In this document: piece after piece, positions 9,396-19,914 of the stretch
How positions within the stretch are numbered: position 1 is the first letter of the stretch
How the letters are laid out: every line of letters starts with the position of its first letter
NCBI GenBank assembly: GCA_036852015.1
Contig: JAANDG010000027.1
Location: 124,001-188,000, forward strand
Source of the DNA: Pelodera strongyloides
Lineage: Eukaryota; Nematoda; Chromadorea; Rhabditida; Rhabditidae
Reading direction: 5' to 3'
Length of the DNA stretch: 64,000 nucleotides
Notes under the pieces: model-generated
Seen by the model: only the letters and a program-made list of their open reading frames with translations
Databases searched by the model: none
What the model was told of the DNA's origin: nothing
Program-made: the position numbers and the translations under genes

Positions 9396-11835
9396 TTATT
9401 CCTCCAAATCCGACGTACAATCAGCTTGGTCGGTTGTAATCGTCAAACTATCGGGGAATCGAATATAGAAGTTGACGAGCGATTTCAACGAGGAAAATCT
9501 GAAAGTTGAGATAATATGAACCGAGATATATGTGTAGAGTTAACCTACGATTAAAAAATCCCATAATCTGTCAATGAGAGCTACACTCATATTGTATTCA
9601 GTGTATTATAGAGCTTACAGTTAGCCTTATTTTCGCCTGAAGTTCACGCTTTACAATCAAATTTGAAAAAAACCTACAGCGGTCCATCCTTTCGTCCGTC
9701 CAGGCCGTACACCACTACATTTACCCGGATAAAATCGTTTCCCGGGAAAGTATTTTACCCAAAATGACCATTTTTACCTTTTCCCGGAATTCACCACTTT
9801 TTCCCTTTTCCCAAAAAGCGAGCTGGGAAACGGAAAAATTTACCCGAGCTTGGCACGGGTAAACCAGTTACCCAAGTGTTGTGGTATATTTTTCGTCGAA
9901 AACATTTATTTAAACATATTTCGTGTTTTATTTGAATGTTTGACAATAATAACTATCTATTTCTTTAAGGCAAAAAAAATTAAGATATTTACTAGTTTTT
10001 TTCTATTCTCTTCCTTATAACGATAAGAAAATATTGTAAGGGATATCTCTATATTAATACATTTAGAAAAATAATGCGACTTAGCATTCGACAGACTTCC
10101 GAAAGCGTCGTACTATAAAATGCACGCGTCCGGCATAATTCTACCCTAAATAAATGGCAGTGTGCTATGGATGGAGTCAATGGACTATTACTTTTTCTCA
10201 AATCATAGAAAGGAAGATATAGCTTAAAGTCTTGTAAAAAAATATAATAGACGTCCCCCATCTCCATAAAAAGGTTTTGCGGCGAGTACTACCACCAAAG
10301 ACAACACCATCCGTTGGTCTAGTGGTTAGGATTGGTGGCTCTCACCCACAAGGCCGGGGTTCGACCAAACGAACGTTTTTGCCCTTATCTTATGTCTTTA
10401 CAACCTATCTGTACAACTTATTAGCAATTTTTCGTGATTGTCCTTAAATCTCATCTAACGGAAATTGTGTTGATCCGAACTCTAACTATATATTAATATT
10501 ATTGAGCGTGCTTATATTAAGCAACGAAAATATACAAAATTATTATTACAATGAAAATTAAGCATAAACATCAAATAATCATATTTTCCTTGAATTTCCC
10601 CTTGGGTAAATTCCCCGTTTCCCAAATGGAGTGTGAATTCGGGAGGGATAAAAACTTTTCCGGAAAGGGCAAAAATATTTCCCGGGAAGGATTTTCGTTA
10701 GGAAATTGTCCCTGGGTATTTGTTTTCCCGGGGAATTTTTCCGTAAGAATGGTGAATACGGCCTCAGGTACCAAGCTCTAAAAAACTAAAAGTACATTCT
10801 ACGTTAGCATCTGGCTGCTATGCTAGAAATAACCTTACTTTTAAAGCGAATATGTAGGCACTCAATGAGCAAAAAAAAAAGCGGCGTTATACCAGACGTG
10901 CGACTGAAGCGCTTTACTATTTGCCGATTTAAACTGAAATTTATTCAATCGGACCCAAATTTATGCAAGGGTTCCGAATTAGCGTTTACTATGGAAAAGG
11001 CGAACTTTGTAATTGATTTTCTTTTAAGTGGGTAATTGTAGACAACTTTTGTTATTGTTTCCTTAATGGGCAACACGCATTCTATTAATACAGCTTAACT
11101 TCAAAAAGGGCCTACATATTCCCTTTAAGAAAACGACTGTGACTGTTAAAAACAGCTCGAAACCAGTCACCAAATGATTTCTACTGAAAAATTATTTGGC
11201 ATCTGTGAAAGCGACTTCACATTTGTTTCTTATGCATTCACTTAGGGTTAACCAAATTCTAATGATCTAAATTTCGGAAAAAAGTAAATTCTCACACTTC
11301 CGTCCCCATGTGTCAATTTGTGCAGGGCAATTACACGAAGATATCTCGGGAAGACCACTGATAATTGCATGTGAACGGGTACCCTGGGAGGCGGTCCGCG
11401 GTGATAAAAGATGGCCGCGCGACCGTCGCGAACCTTTCGTATCGCACGCTGGAAACAATGATTTAGTATACGTCTACGTCGTTCATTTCAGGTTCAACCT
11501 AAAGGTAACGCACTAAAAGTGCCCATAACATTGCGCGTGCGCGAAAATTATTTCTTTAGAAGGAAACGCTAGAAAAATCGGAAGACGCGGAAAATTAGGA
11601 CATTGCTCAGTTGACTTATTTTTTACACATATGTATGGTCAAACAACCTAGGCCAGTTAGTTGTTACCTGTGTGTCCGCTGCCCCGATAAAGCGATAACG
11701 CTCATAATTCGCCGGTGTTTTTTGTTTGGAGGTTGCGTCGCCGAAGCTCCTTAAAAGGTCGTGCTCACGTAAAAAGCGGAGATGCTGTGGGGGGACTTTC
11801 GCAAAATCTTCTGTTGAATGCGCATAATGAGGCAT
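9396..11835 (-). CDS. SH2-like protein, partial model
   Basis: Exons in gene order are 11668-11835, 11296-11448 and 9396-9498. Exon 1 starts with ATG (MPHYAHSTEDF) and joins exon 2 in phase 0. Exon 2 carries GRAAIFYHRG followed by strands QLSVVFPRYLRVIAL. The last exon carries FSSLKSLVNFYIRFPDSL and stops at EE, with AATAAA overlapping the stop. The order 'G..IF.R...LSV.....I....FSSL..LVNFY' matches an SH2 domain, which would bind phosphotyrosine in cytosolic signalling. The usual FLVR motif is not standard (IFYHR). Exon 2 ends in phase 0 and the last exon needs phase 2, so one exon between 9500 and 11295 is missing. That intron holds repeats and a tRNA relic. Confidence 0.5.
9718..9880. repeat. 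TTTACCCGG-type dispersed repeat, copy 1
   Basis: Dense in TTTACCC, TTTCCCGGGAAA and TTTTCCC phrases on both strands. Related in style to 10590-10745. Both lie in the long intron of the SH2-like gene. Confidence 0.5.
10310..10372 (+). pseudogene. tRNA-Glu(CTC)-like relic
   Basis: TCCGTTGGTCTAGTGGTTAGG followed by a CTC-anticodon loop (GGCTCTCACC) and GGCCGGGGTTCGA matches the 5' two-thirds of a nematode-type tRNA-Glu, with A and B box intact. The 3' half of the T arm and the acceptor stem are replaced by unrelated sequence. It is a truncated tRNA pseudogene or the head of a tRNA-derived SINE. Confidence 0.65.
10590..10745. repeat. TTTCCCGGG-type dispersed repeat, copy 2
   Basis: Repeats of TTTCCC, CCCGGGAA and GGAAA phrases on both strands, related in style to 9718-9880. 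Part reads as an ORF on both strands, which is typical of a partly palindromic repeat and not of a gene. Confidence 0.5.
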
Positions 11836-12213
11836 ACTCGTCGAACACGTAAGAAAACGACAACTTCGCTCTTGCAAGGCTAATAAAGGCTATGGTAGTA
11901 AGCTTACTGTAACATTTCATTGTTCCTAAAATTTTGGGGCGGGAACGAATATTGGTTTTGGTGCACGGATAGCTTTCCCTGATTTTCCTTTTTCTGAAAG
12001 TCCTGGCGCTTTAAAAAATCAATATTTTTTGAGATTTCGGTATCGCTACTTTTATCATAAATTGGGTTTTATGACTGTACGTAATATATATGCAAATTTA
12101 CCTGTGCTCTAGCCCGTACTTTAAAATATTCATCTAGAGAGTGCTTTCCATTTTGGGGACGCTCTGGCCAGACTACCTAAAGATCTACCAAATACTGAAA
12201 AAGAAAAGAGTAC

Positions 12214-12809
12214 CTAAATGTCAGGGGGGCTGAAAACAAGCCTGGAGAACTGCGTTCCTATATAGTACGAAAATGAATATAAGTAGACTAATAGACTAAA
12301 AATCGGGAAGCCGACATGGGCACACGGGAACCTGTCCGAATACATAACATAAGAAGCAATGTAAAAGACAGCTATGAATGCTATGATTGCTATACACTTT
12401 GAAAAATGAAATGGAAAAGATAAAGAAATACTAGTGAAAGGTTGTGAAAGAATCACATTAACGTTTTTTAATATTTATAATTTATTTACATACCTTGAGT
12501 GCTTTGTTCACAAGATTTCCATGTACGTCTTCTTGGACGGAATAGCTTGGCGGAGACGCAGAATCATCAGATGAAGCACGCTTAAAGAGATATGGGAAGT
12601 GGTTTGGACAGTTGTGTTTCAATCTATTGTACACAATTTTTGCACATTTCGGGCCATAGATGCGCACATTTTTTGCTACCAATGCGCACAAAAAGTAGAT
12701 TTTATTAATAATACACTAAGCTGATACTGATCCTAGTGTCAAGAAAATGAATTATATAATTTACCCATTTCCTTGTGCGTGCTCCTGAAGAAAGCATTTC
12801 ACTGAACAT
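12214..12809 (-). CDS. Small membrane protein, unknown family (149 aa)
   Basis: Exons in gene order are 12765-12809 (MFSEMLSSGARTRKW), 12494-12715 and 12214-12396. All junctions are phase 0, and the first intron is only 49 bp. Exon 2 is basic with five Cys (CIINKIYFLC, GPKC, HNCPNHF) and then Ser-rich (SSDDSASPPSYS). Exon 3 opens with a clear transmembrane helix, CIAIIAFIAVFYIASYVM, followed by a second hydrophobic stretch (FSLLVYLYSFSYYIG). The second stretch could be intronic if the GT after YSDR is used. It lies head-to-tail upstream of the SH2-like gene, about 380 bp away. Family unknown. Confidence 0.5.
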
Positions 12810-13519
12810 TTTCGTCGTAAATTGATGATATTTATCCGGCTTTGTACTTAAATGCTAATTGGCACATTAACCATACGCAATGTAAAATCGAAGCACGTTT
12901 CATTATCAATATAATATGGCGCTTTTTATACTGCGCAAATTGGTGCCTTGATCCATATTTATCGATGATTGCTGTCCTCATTACCCAACAAGAATAAAAC
13001 AACCGTGATTTTCAACCACTGTTTCACTTAATATATATATAAATACTTTATTCACACATAAAAAACATGCAAAATAAATATTTATTTTCTTCACTTAATG
13101 TAACTGCCAAGGTGTGAAAAGTATTTATATTCACTGGACATAACACACAAAACAGTTTTAAATCACAAACAAATTAGTCTCATAGAATAGGAGGTGATGG
13201 AAATACACTGAAATAATAGTTGAAAAGGTACGTGTGTAGAATTAAATAGAAATAACACCAAAACTAGAAAATGATATAACAAAAAGAAGGAAAGCTGTAC
13301 GATGGGAACTATAAAAAGAAGGGAAATAAAGGGAAGAGAGTGAAGAAAAATAATAAATAAAAAGAAAACAATCTAATCAATAAAAACTATGTTGAAGTCT
13401 TTTAATCTATAGAAGGGTCGACTGCTTCATTAGATCGTCGGATTTTCCACCGGGATTGCTGCAATAAAGTGTACAACACCAGAATTTACGTGATAAAGAC
13501 GTGATAAAGACATTTGGAA
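12810..13519. other. Intergenic AT-rich stretch
   Basis: No gene seen. It contains TATATA and purine runs and probably the upstream region of the small membrane protein gene. Confidence 0.45.
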
Positions 13520-13880
13520 TTAAAGGGATCGGCTCACCTTAAATTGTGTCTGTTTTTTTTTTGTTTCTTTATTTTCTATAAGGGATAATAAAAATTTGGA
13601 ATAGAAAAAGAAGTGTTCAATTTCAATACTCACGAAGATATTAGGTGATAAAGTGGTGGATCGGCCCTAAATGAAAAAGTGTAATTGTCCTGCCTTGCTT
13701 GTATGGGTCAATTAACACTTTTTCATTTCGGGCCGATCGATCCACCACTTTATCACCTAATATCTTCGTGAGTATTGAAATATAACACTACTTTTTGTAT
13801 TCCAAATTTTTATTATCCCTTATAGAAAATAAAGAAACAGAAAAAAACAGACACGATTTGAGGTGAGCCGATCCCTTTAA
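13520..13880. mobile_element. M1 fold-back MITE copy
   Basis: Tips TTAAAGGGATCGGCTCACC and GGTGAGCCGATCCCTTTAA, arms inverted around about 13700. The right TTTAA is shared with the next element. Confidence 0.9.
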
Positions 13881-14048
13881 AGCAGTATTGTATCTACTTT
13901 GGGAACTTTGCATATAATACGCAAATCCTATGTAACCTATGTAAATTTGGTGCAGGGAGCTTCCTTCCGAAAGGCACCAACAATTTGCGTAAGATACATA
14001 GGAAATGTGTATCGTATGTTTACTAGCGTAGGTACAATACCGCTTTAA
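13877..14048. mobile_element. M6 fold-back MITE
   Basis: Tips TTTAAAGCAGTATTGTA and TACAATACCGCTTTAA. The inner arms hold CATATAATACGCAAATCCTA and its degenerate inverse. Only the left tip recurs near 57400. Confidence 0.75.
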
Positions 14049-14065
14049 TAATTATTCGTGTAAAG

Positions 14066-14243
14066 CTTAATGCGAAATACCGGTCGGTTTTTGAACCGCA
14101 TCGCGGACAACTGATTTCTACGTATTTATGCTAATTTGCTCGAAATTTGCTCGATTTTTTATTCTAATTTATGCTCATTTGCATATGCTACATAAGAATG
14201 CTGATGTAGTCGACAATTTTCAAAAACCGACCGGTGAAATATT
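14066..14243. mobile_element. M2 fold-back MITE copy
   Basis: Tips GCGAAATACCGGTCGGTTTTTG and CAAAAACCGACCGGTGAAAT around the M2 centre. Third element in a row after M1 and M6. Confidence 0.8.
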
Positions 14244-14315
14244 AGATTGATTTAATTGATTAGTGATCATTTTCCTTATTAATGCGAATCTTACCTCGTG
14301 TAAACGTATGTAGCT

Positions 14316-16296
14316 TTATTTTTCTTCTTCTTTCAGCTTTAGTTTTGCACAAAAACTGTCGATCAATTTGTGTAACTGAAACATATAATAAAAAATATAG
14401 GTATCGGGAAATGTTTGCCCAATTAGTGAAATGTCTTTTCCTTTGAAGAAACAAAACAGTTGCTCGTTCTGAGAGTTTGAAAAACTCAATCGATGAGAAA
14501 CCTTGACGACAAAGGTCTTCAAAAGGAGGCACATGTTGCGCTTTGTTTTGTAATATTTTTTTACCACCTGTCTTGGAGAAGAGAACGTTTGTTTACCTTT
14601 TGACCCCATTTGTTTTATGAAAAGCTGACTGTGCAATTGTTAGTGTATCAAAAAATAAAGTACCAAGCTCCTACTTACCTCCATCGTGCTTTCCATTACG
14701 TGCTTGAAACTGTTTTCAATTTCTGAGGTGTCTGCTTTAATCAAAAGGGATTGTATAAACTGGTGATCGTCGCCTTTGTTAGCTGCGTCAGCAAACACAA
14801 CACCGTGAACTTCGCATAACTTCCCGAATGCCTCTTCGGTCTGAAAGTCACATTGGTAGAGAGGTAAAGTGCGTGGGGTTGAAATTAGCTGAATAACTAC
14901 ATCCAAAAGGCTAGACTGGCAATCTGGTTTTTCGTTTGTATGGCCCTTCGAGTAAGTAATTTGGAGCAAAATTTGGATTCGCACCGCATGCAGCCTGTTC
15001 ACCTTTTGATTTACATCCTTTGCTTGATCGGAATAGTTGATCATTTTCCTCCTGGCGGTAGCCAAGTGAGCATCGATCAAGCTAAGGCCCACTGTTTTAG
15101 CCGACTCTTTAATATCATGTTTCCAGTGCTTCTTTGCTAGGCAAAGACTGCAGACACCAAATGTGGAGCAAGTGAAGCAGTCGAACATATTCTCCAACAG
15201 CTCGTCGCGTCCACAAGAACAGCTAGAAAATTTGCGAGTAGGATTGTACGAGATACCAGTGTAACTATTAGTTTGTTGAGTTTAAGACGGTGCAGAAAAT
15301 CAATGGAGCACAACTAACATACAACGACGCGATTCAGTATTACATGGGAACACTATGAGGATGTAGGCCAAGAAATAGAAGCACTTACACCTTCCGAGAT
15401 AGTAGAAGCTGCTGGAATGATGGATCTGCACTAATGGCGTTAGCGGTTATACTCATGCCCTTGACGTCCTCATTCTTGAAGAATGTGTGAAGTTTTCCAC
15501 TGATACATCCATCGGTGGACATCACCACCAGTTCATCGAGAAATTTCTGATGTCGTTCGCAGACGATCCATTTAGAATATGTCAGGAGGCGCAGCTGATT
15601 TTCCGGAATACATTGGAGGAATTTAACAATTCGGTGCAGACACCCACAACGTTGAGCGAGAGGATAATAAGCATACTTCTTGTCACCGCAGTCTGCACAA
15701 TGAGGATCCCCGTCGAGCATGAATATATAAATTAAAGACATCCGGCAAGAAACTCTGTCAATTATTTTATTGCAAGCCTTGCAATTCAATGATTTTATTT
15801 TTACAGGTAGTGCACCTTTGTTTCCCGAACGCTGGGTGCGTGTATTGGGCATAGCAGAGTCACCAAGATCACAGATTATTTTGCAAAATAGTGTCTCCAG
15901 CTTTGAATTTGTTGACCACTTGTAGCCTTCCCTAATCTGCATGCTGCATTTTTCGCAGAATACCTGCTGAATTCCGCATCGGTAAAAGGGAGCTTTTGGC
16001 GAATTACATCCAGAACATTTATCGTGCAAACAAGTCTGCAAATCAACCAACTTTAGTTCGTCAACTGGGGCATTTCTGGCAAAGGAGCCGATTGCAGAGA
16101 ACAGAGGATACACAAATTTATTATAGCTTTTACAGGAATACGAGTACTCGCAGGAATAGGTCGTGCCTGGACAAGTTCCACAGAAAACTCTTCCACAACC
16201 TTGGCATAACATTATCTCACGCAATACTTCGCCATTTGAAACTTGGTCATACGGTTTTTCACATGTTGAGCACTTCAAAGCGTCCAGAAGAACCAT
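14316..16296 (-). CDS. Four-module multi-zinc (RING/B-box-like) protein, 503 aa
   Basis: Exons in gene order are 15389-16296, 14679-15222 and 14316-14375, with matching phases. The ATG lies 13 bp after a strong acceptor (ATATTTCAG), so trans-splicing is likely. The protein has four Cys-rich blocks: CSTCEK..CQGCGRVFCGTC; CSGCNS..CGIQQVFCEKC; CKACNK..CADC; and CERH..CSCG..CFTC..CSLC. Blocks 2 and 4 are preceded or followed by a repeated linker (PVDELKLVDL and QLRLLTYSKW). A helical C-terminal half with likely coiled coil follows, ending KLKLKEEEK. The layout is RING/B-box/coiled-coil-like, which in known families points to ubiquitin ligase or scaffold roles, but no canonical RING spacing is complete. 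Its paralogue is at 61389-62366. An extra small exon in the last intron is possible. Confidence 0.7.
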
Positions 16297-16496
16297 CACG
16301 TACAGAATTCTGAAATATGTCAACAACATGTGTTGAAAACAGTAAGTAACGCCGTAGTGCACTGTAAAGAAACGAGCAAATATGTCTTCTTGCATATTTG
16401 CAGTTTGCGGAGATTTTGTAGCCCCCGAAACAAATATCCTACGAAATCGTAAAGAGAAGATGTTTTTAGAGTATTCTGCCTGATAAACTACGAAAA

Positions 16497-16810
16497 GAAA
16501 CTCAAACACCCAGCTAGTTAAAATAAAATAAAAAATAGACGGCGATATGCGTGCTTATTCCCCATTTGATGCAATTTTTAAATAGTTATGGCGCAGTGAA
16601 AAGGGAAAGTGTGTACGACTGCCTCGCATAGGTTTGTTTCCGGCGCTCGGTATTTTGCTTTTGCATTTCAGTAGGTGGCATGGTGGCTTTTTTTACAAAC
16701 CGACGCAATCGCGACGCAAAAAAAAACCTTAACCGGAAGCGAACCTATGGATGTGCCTCTCGTTAGCTCTACGGGACATGATTATCGTAAATTGGTAAAA
16801 TAATGACAAT
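16497..16810. other. Upstream region of the multi-zinc gene
   Basis: No gene seen. Mixed AT-rich sequence with a short GCGACGCAA-rich patch. Confidence 0.4.
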
Positions 16811-17123
16811 TTAAAGGGATCGGTTCACCTTAAATTGTGTCTGTTTTTTTTGTTTCTTTATTTTTTATATTTTTTCTATACATTGTGTCTGTTTTTTTTT
16901 GTTTGTTTATTTTCTATATTGTCCCGCCTTGTTTGTATAGAGACAGTTACCGAGTTACCCTTTGCCATTTTGGACCGATCAATCTACCACTTTATCACCC
17001 TAATATCTCCGTGAGTATTGAAATAGAACACTACTTTTTGTATTCCAAATTTTTATTATCCCTTATAGAAAATAAAGAAACAAAAAAAAACAGATACAAT
17101 TTAAGGTGAGCCGATCCCTTTAA
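16811..17123. mobile_element. M1 fold-back MITE, decayed copy
   Basis: Both tips (TTAAAGGGATCGGTTCACC and GGTGAGCCGATCCCTTTAA) remain. The left arm has been cut and partly duplicated (two TTGTGTCTGTTTTTTT blocks). Confidence 0.85.
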
Positions 17124-18189
17124 TTAACGACCGCCCCAAATATAACTAAACATGGATTGTTTTCCCTCACATTTTGCTTCCCGCATGCCACGATGCTTGA
17201 AAAAATAGTAATTAAGACCTATTTTTATGAGGAAGAGAAAATGTTTTCTTCTGCCGTTTTTCCCCCGCGTTTGGTATTAATTTTTGCTTAAATTCTCCAA
17301 TCATGTCTCCAATCACATAGTATAGACAAAAGTAAAGATATCGATTGAAACAAAAAAGTCTTGAATTTCCATGCGGCAGTTTGAGGTTATAACCACATAA
17401 CCTAACGATTCGTGAAGTGACTCCGGTTATTTAAAAACGACCTCACACTATGTTACCCGTAATAAAAAAGCGCATGCCTGAACCGCCTAATCAAACAACA
17501 ACAATTATAACAACAATTTTGACTGCGTCATCAGTATATCAAAGTGTGGGTCGTATCAAAGTATGTGATGGAACGCTATGGCAAGCTCACTTATGCTGAT
17601 GGGTTGCCTAGGAAACTTGTTCCTAAATGTAGTTATTAATTGAAAAGTAGGCTGCATGGTTTCAGCATTTCGGCAATACCTGAATTGACTAATGCAATAT
17701 GATTATACTGTATCAGCCAAAGCTTGGAAAACACGGGTTTCTTATAGAACCTTTTACTAGCAAGAAACACGGAAACTGTAGTCTGTCTTGGTGTACGACG
17801 TATATAGTCCGAAATGCAAGGGGGCTCGACAAGCCTCTGCCGCGCACTGGCGGCGGGAATCTTCTCGTCCACAATTGCGCTGGTCACTGACGCTCAACCA
17901 CAGAGCTATCGTATCCATACTACGGTTTTGATACGGTCCCGCTAACCGTGCGCATAGTTAGGGCTCTGTCAGACCCGAGGCAGTTTAAAGGAACTTTGCT
18001 AACTTGTGCGGTTATTTATAGAGGACGCCCGCCTCTTTGTAGTTCAGGAAACTGTACATCATGCTTACTCTTCCTGTTACCAGTAAGAACTGTCAGGTGC
18101 CGTAAGAGGTGAAACAAAGGCTTATATTTACTGTACGTGCATGCAAATGGTACTGTAATCAGTAAACAATCTGTTTCTAGACTCTAGTA
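17124..18189. other. Intergenic, one doubtful reading frame
   Basis: No firm gene. A minus-strand frame at 17636-17880 follows an acceptor and reads DEKIPAASARQRLVEPPC, but I found no partner exon and cannot exclude chance. Confidence 0.35.
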
Positions 18190-18387
18190 TTATTGAGTGC
18201 TTTGGAATGCGTTTGTAGTTGTGACAATAATCGCAACAATATCTAAAGGAAAGAGAATCCTATATTTGCTAGTGCTATACGAGGATTCAGAAAGGGCAAG
18301 GGAAAGAAATGAATCAGGTTTATTATAAGGACTGACCACGGCACGCGGGTAATATACAGAAAACGGCGAGCTTACAGCGCATATCAT
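18190..18387 (-). pseudogene. Decayed exon 1 of the secreted protein family
   Basis: The frame reads AVSSPFSVYYPRAVVSPYNK, which aligns with the end of the signal peptide and the start of the mature protein of the gene at 19677-21648 (FPVCYVRAVASPYDK). The signal-peptide part is shortened, the following sequence diverges, and I found no exon 2-5 downstream. It is probably a third, dead tandem copy. Confidence 0.55.
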
Positions 18388-18699
18388 ATGTATAAAGCGT
18401 TTCGTGCTATATGTTATGCAGTGTTTCCATTAGCTCGTTCTCACCCTTAGTTCGCAGAGTGTTTGCATCCCGCAAAAATCACTTTTTCCCTTTCTAATAA
18501 CCTAGTGGCGGCAGTCTACTGGGATTCCAAAGTTAGACTCTGTTACCTATGTTCCTGTTTGACAGAGTGTCGCCCGCTGAAATTGACACGGTGGCGCCCT
18601 TGGGGCCCACTGAGAACCCTGGTGACAGGGAGTCACGATGCCACTACGAATAGTGTAGCATCCGGGAAAACCCTACGGTAGTTTAGCCAGAAAATAAAA

Positions 18700-19300
18700 C
18701 CAATCGTACACTAATTGAGCAGCTCCCGCCCGTATTCCGCCTAATAACAACACAACACGAATACATCTAAATAAAAACTTTATTTTCATATATCAACTAC
18801 AATATAAATATTACGCTTCAATACATATGACTAAACTAAGAGATTACTGATATATTATACGCTGATAGTTGCTAGCTTCTCTATGCTCAACAAACAATAA
18901 ATACTCTACACATACACTATAAATAAAGACCCTATTTAAGTTCTACTCCAAATAGTTTTCTGTTCTATACTCCACAATACTCTATACAGTCTATACTCTA
19001 CAAATACTCTAAATCTAAACTGTAATTCTACGCTAAATAGATCACTATTCTATACCCTATAATTCTCTAAATTGTGTGTTCTACTCTCAAAACTATTCAT
19101 ATCTTTAGTTCAAACAACCAAAGCTAATACTAGCAAACTTGAAAATATGCCAGGTATCGAACTTAGTACCCACGCACAACATTGCAGGACATAGGGATTG
19201 CAGTACAGTAGGGGAATGTTGTAATGAAAAATCCCCACCAATACAGTATTGAGACAAGCGCGCTCATTCAAATTCTAATATACTGTAGAAAAGAATGTAA
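18700..19300. other. Intergenic AT-rich stretch with TACTCTA phrases
   Basis: No gene seen. Loose repetition of ACTCTA/CTATACT phrases at about 18890-19090 suggests an old simple repeat. Confidence 0.45.
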
Positions 19301-19676
19301 GAACACGCTAATTGGCATATTTAATAAATCTTAATCTGAAATTGCACTCATTTGTTAACTGGTATGGAGAATAGGAAGATCATTGTAAAGTATAAAAATA
19401 TTTGTAATCTCGTCAGCCTGACAATTTAAACGAACGAAATTCTGAACGAAACTCACATAACATTTCGGTTCTTTTCAGTAAAGTTGATTGGCCGAGCAAC
19501 AATAATTTGACATAAATATTTTATTCATCATTCAGATAAAATATCGAGCAAGAACTTGGAACGAAGTGCGGAACGGGTGAAGCAGTGTCGTCGTCGTGTT
19601 TCTTCAATCCGCTAATGAATGTATAATAGTGTTATTTAATTATATGATGCTAATTATGCTAATAACAATTTTTCAC

Positions 19677-19834
19677 TTTAGGGCATTTATTATTCTTCGT
19701 CTTCAGCGACTGAAGGATATCCCAAAAATTGGCCAACACTCCATTCTTGGGGGGAGGAGCCGTTTCGTAACACCTAAAAGGTTTACTATGTGGACCATAC
19801 AATGATCATTCTCTTTCTCTCTCTCTCTCTGCCC

Positions 19835-19914
<80 letters not shown>

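Noticed and set aside
10551..10781. Overlapping ORFs on both strands
   Set aside because: They fall in a partly palindromic TTTCCCGGG repeat.
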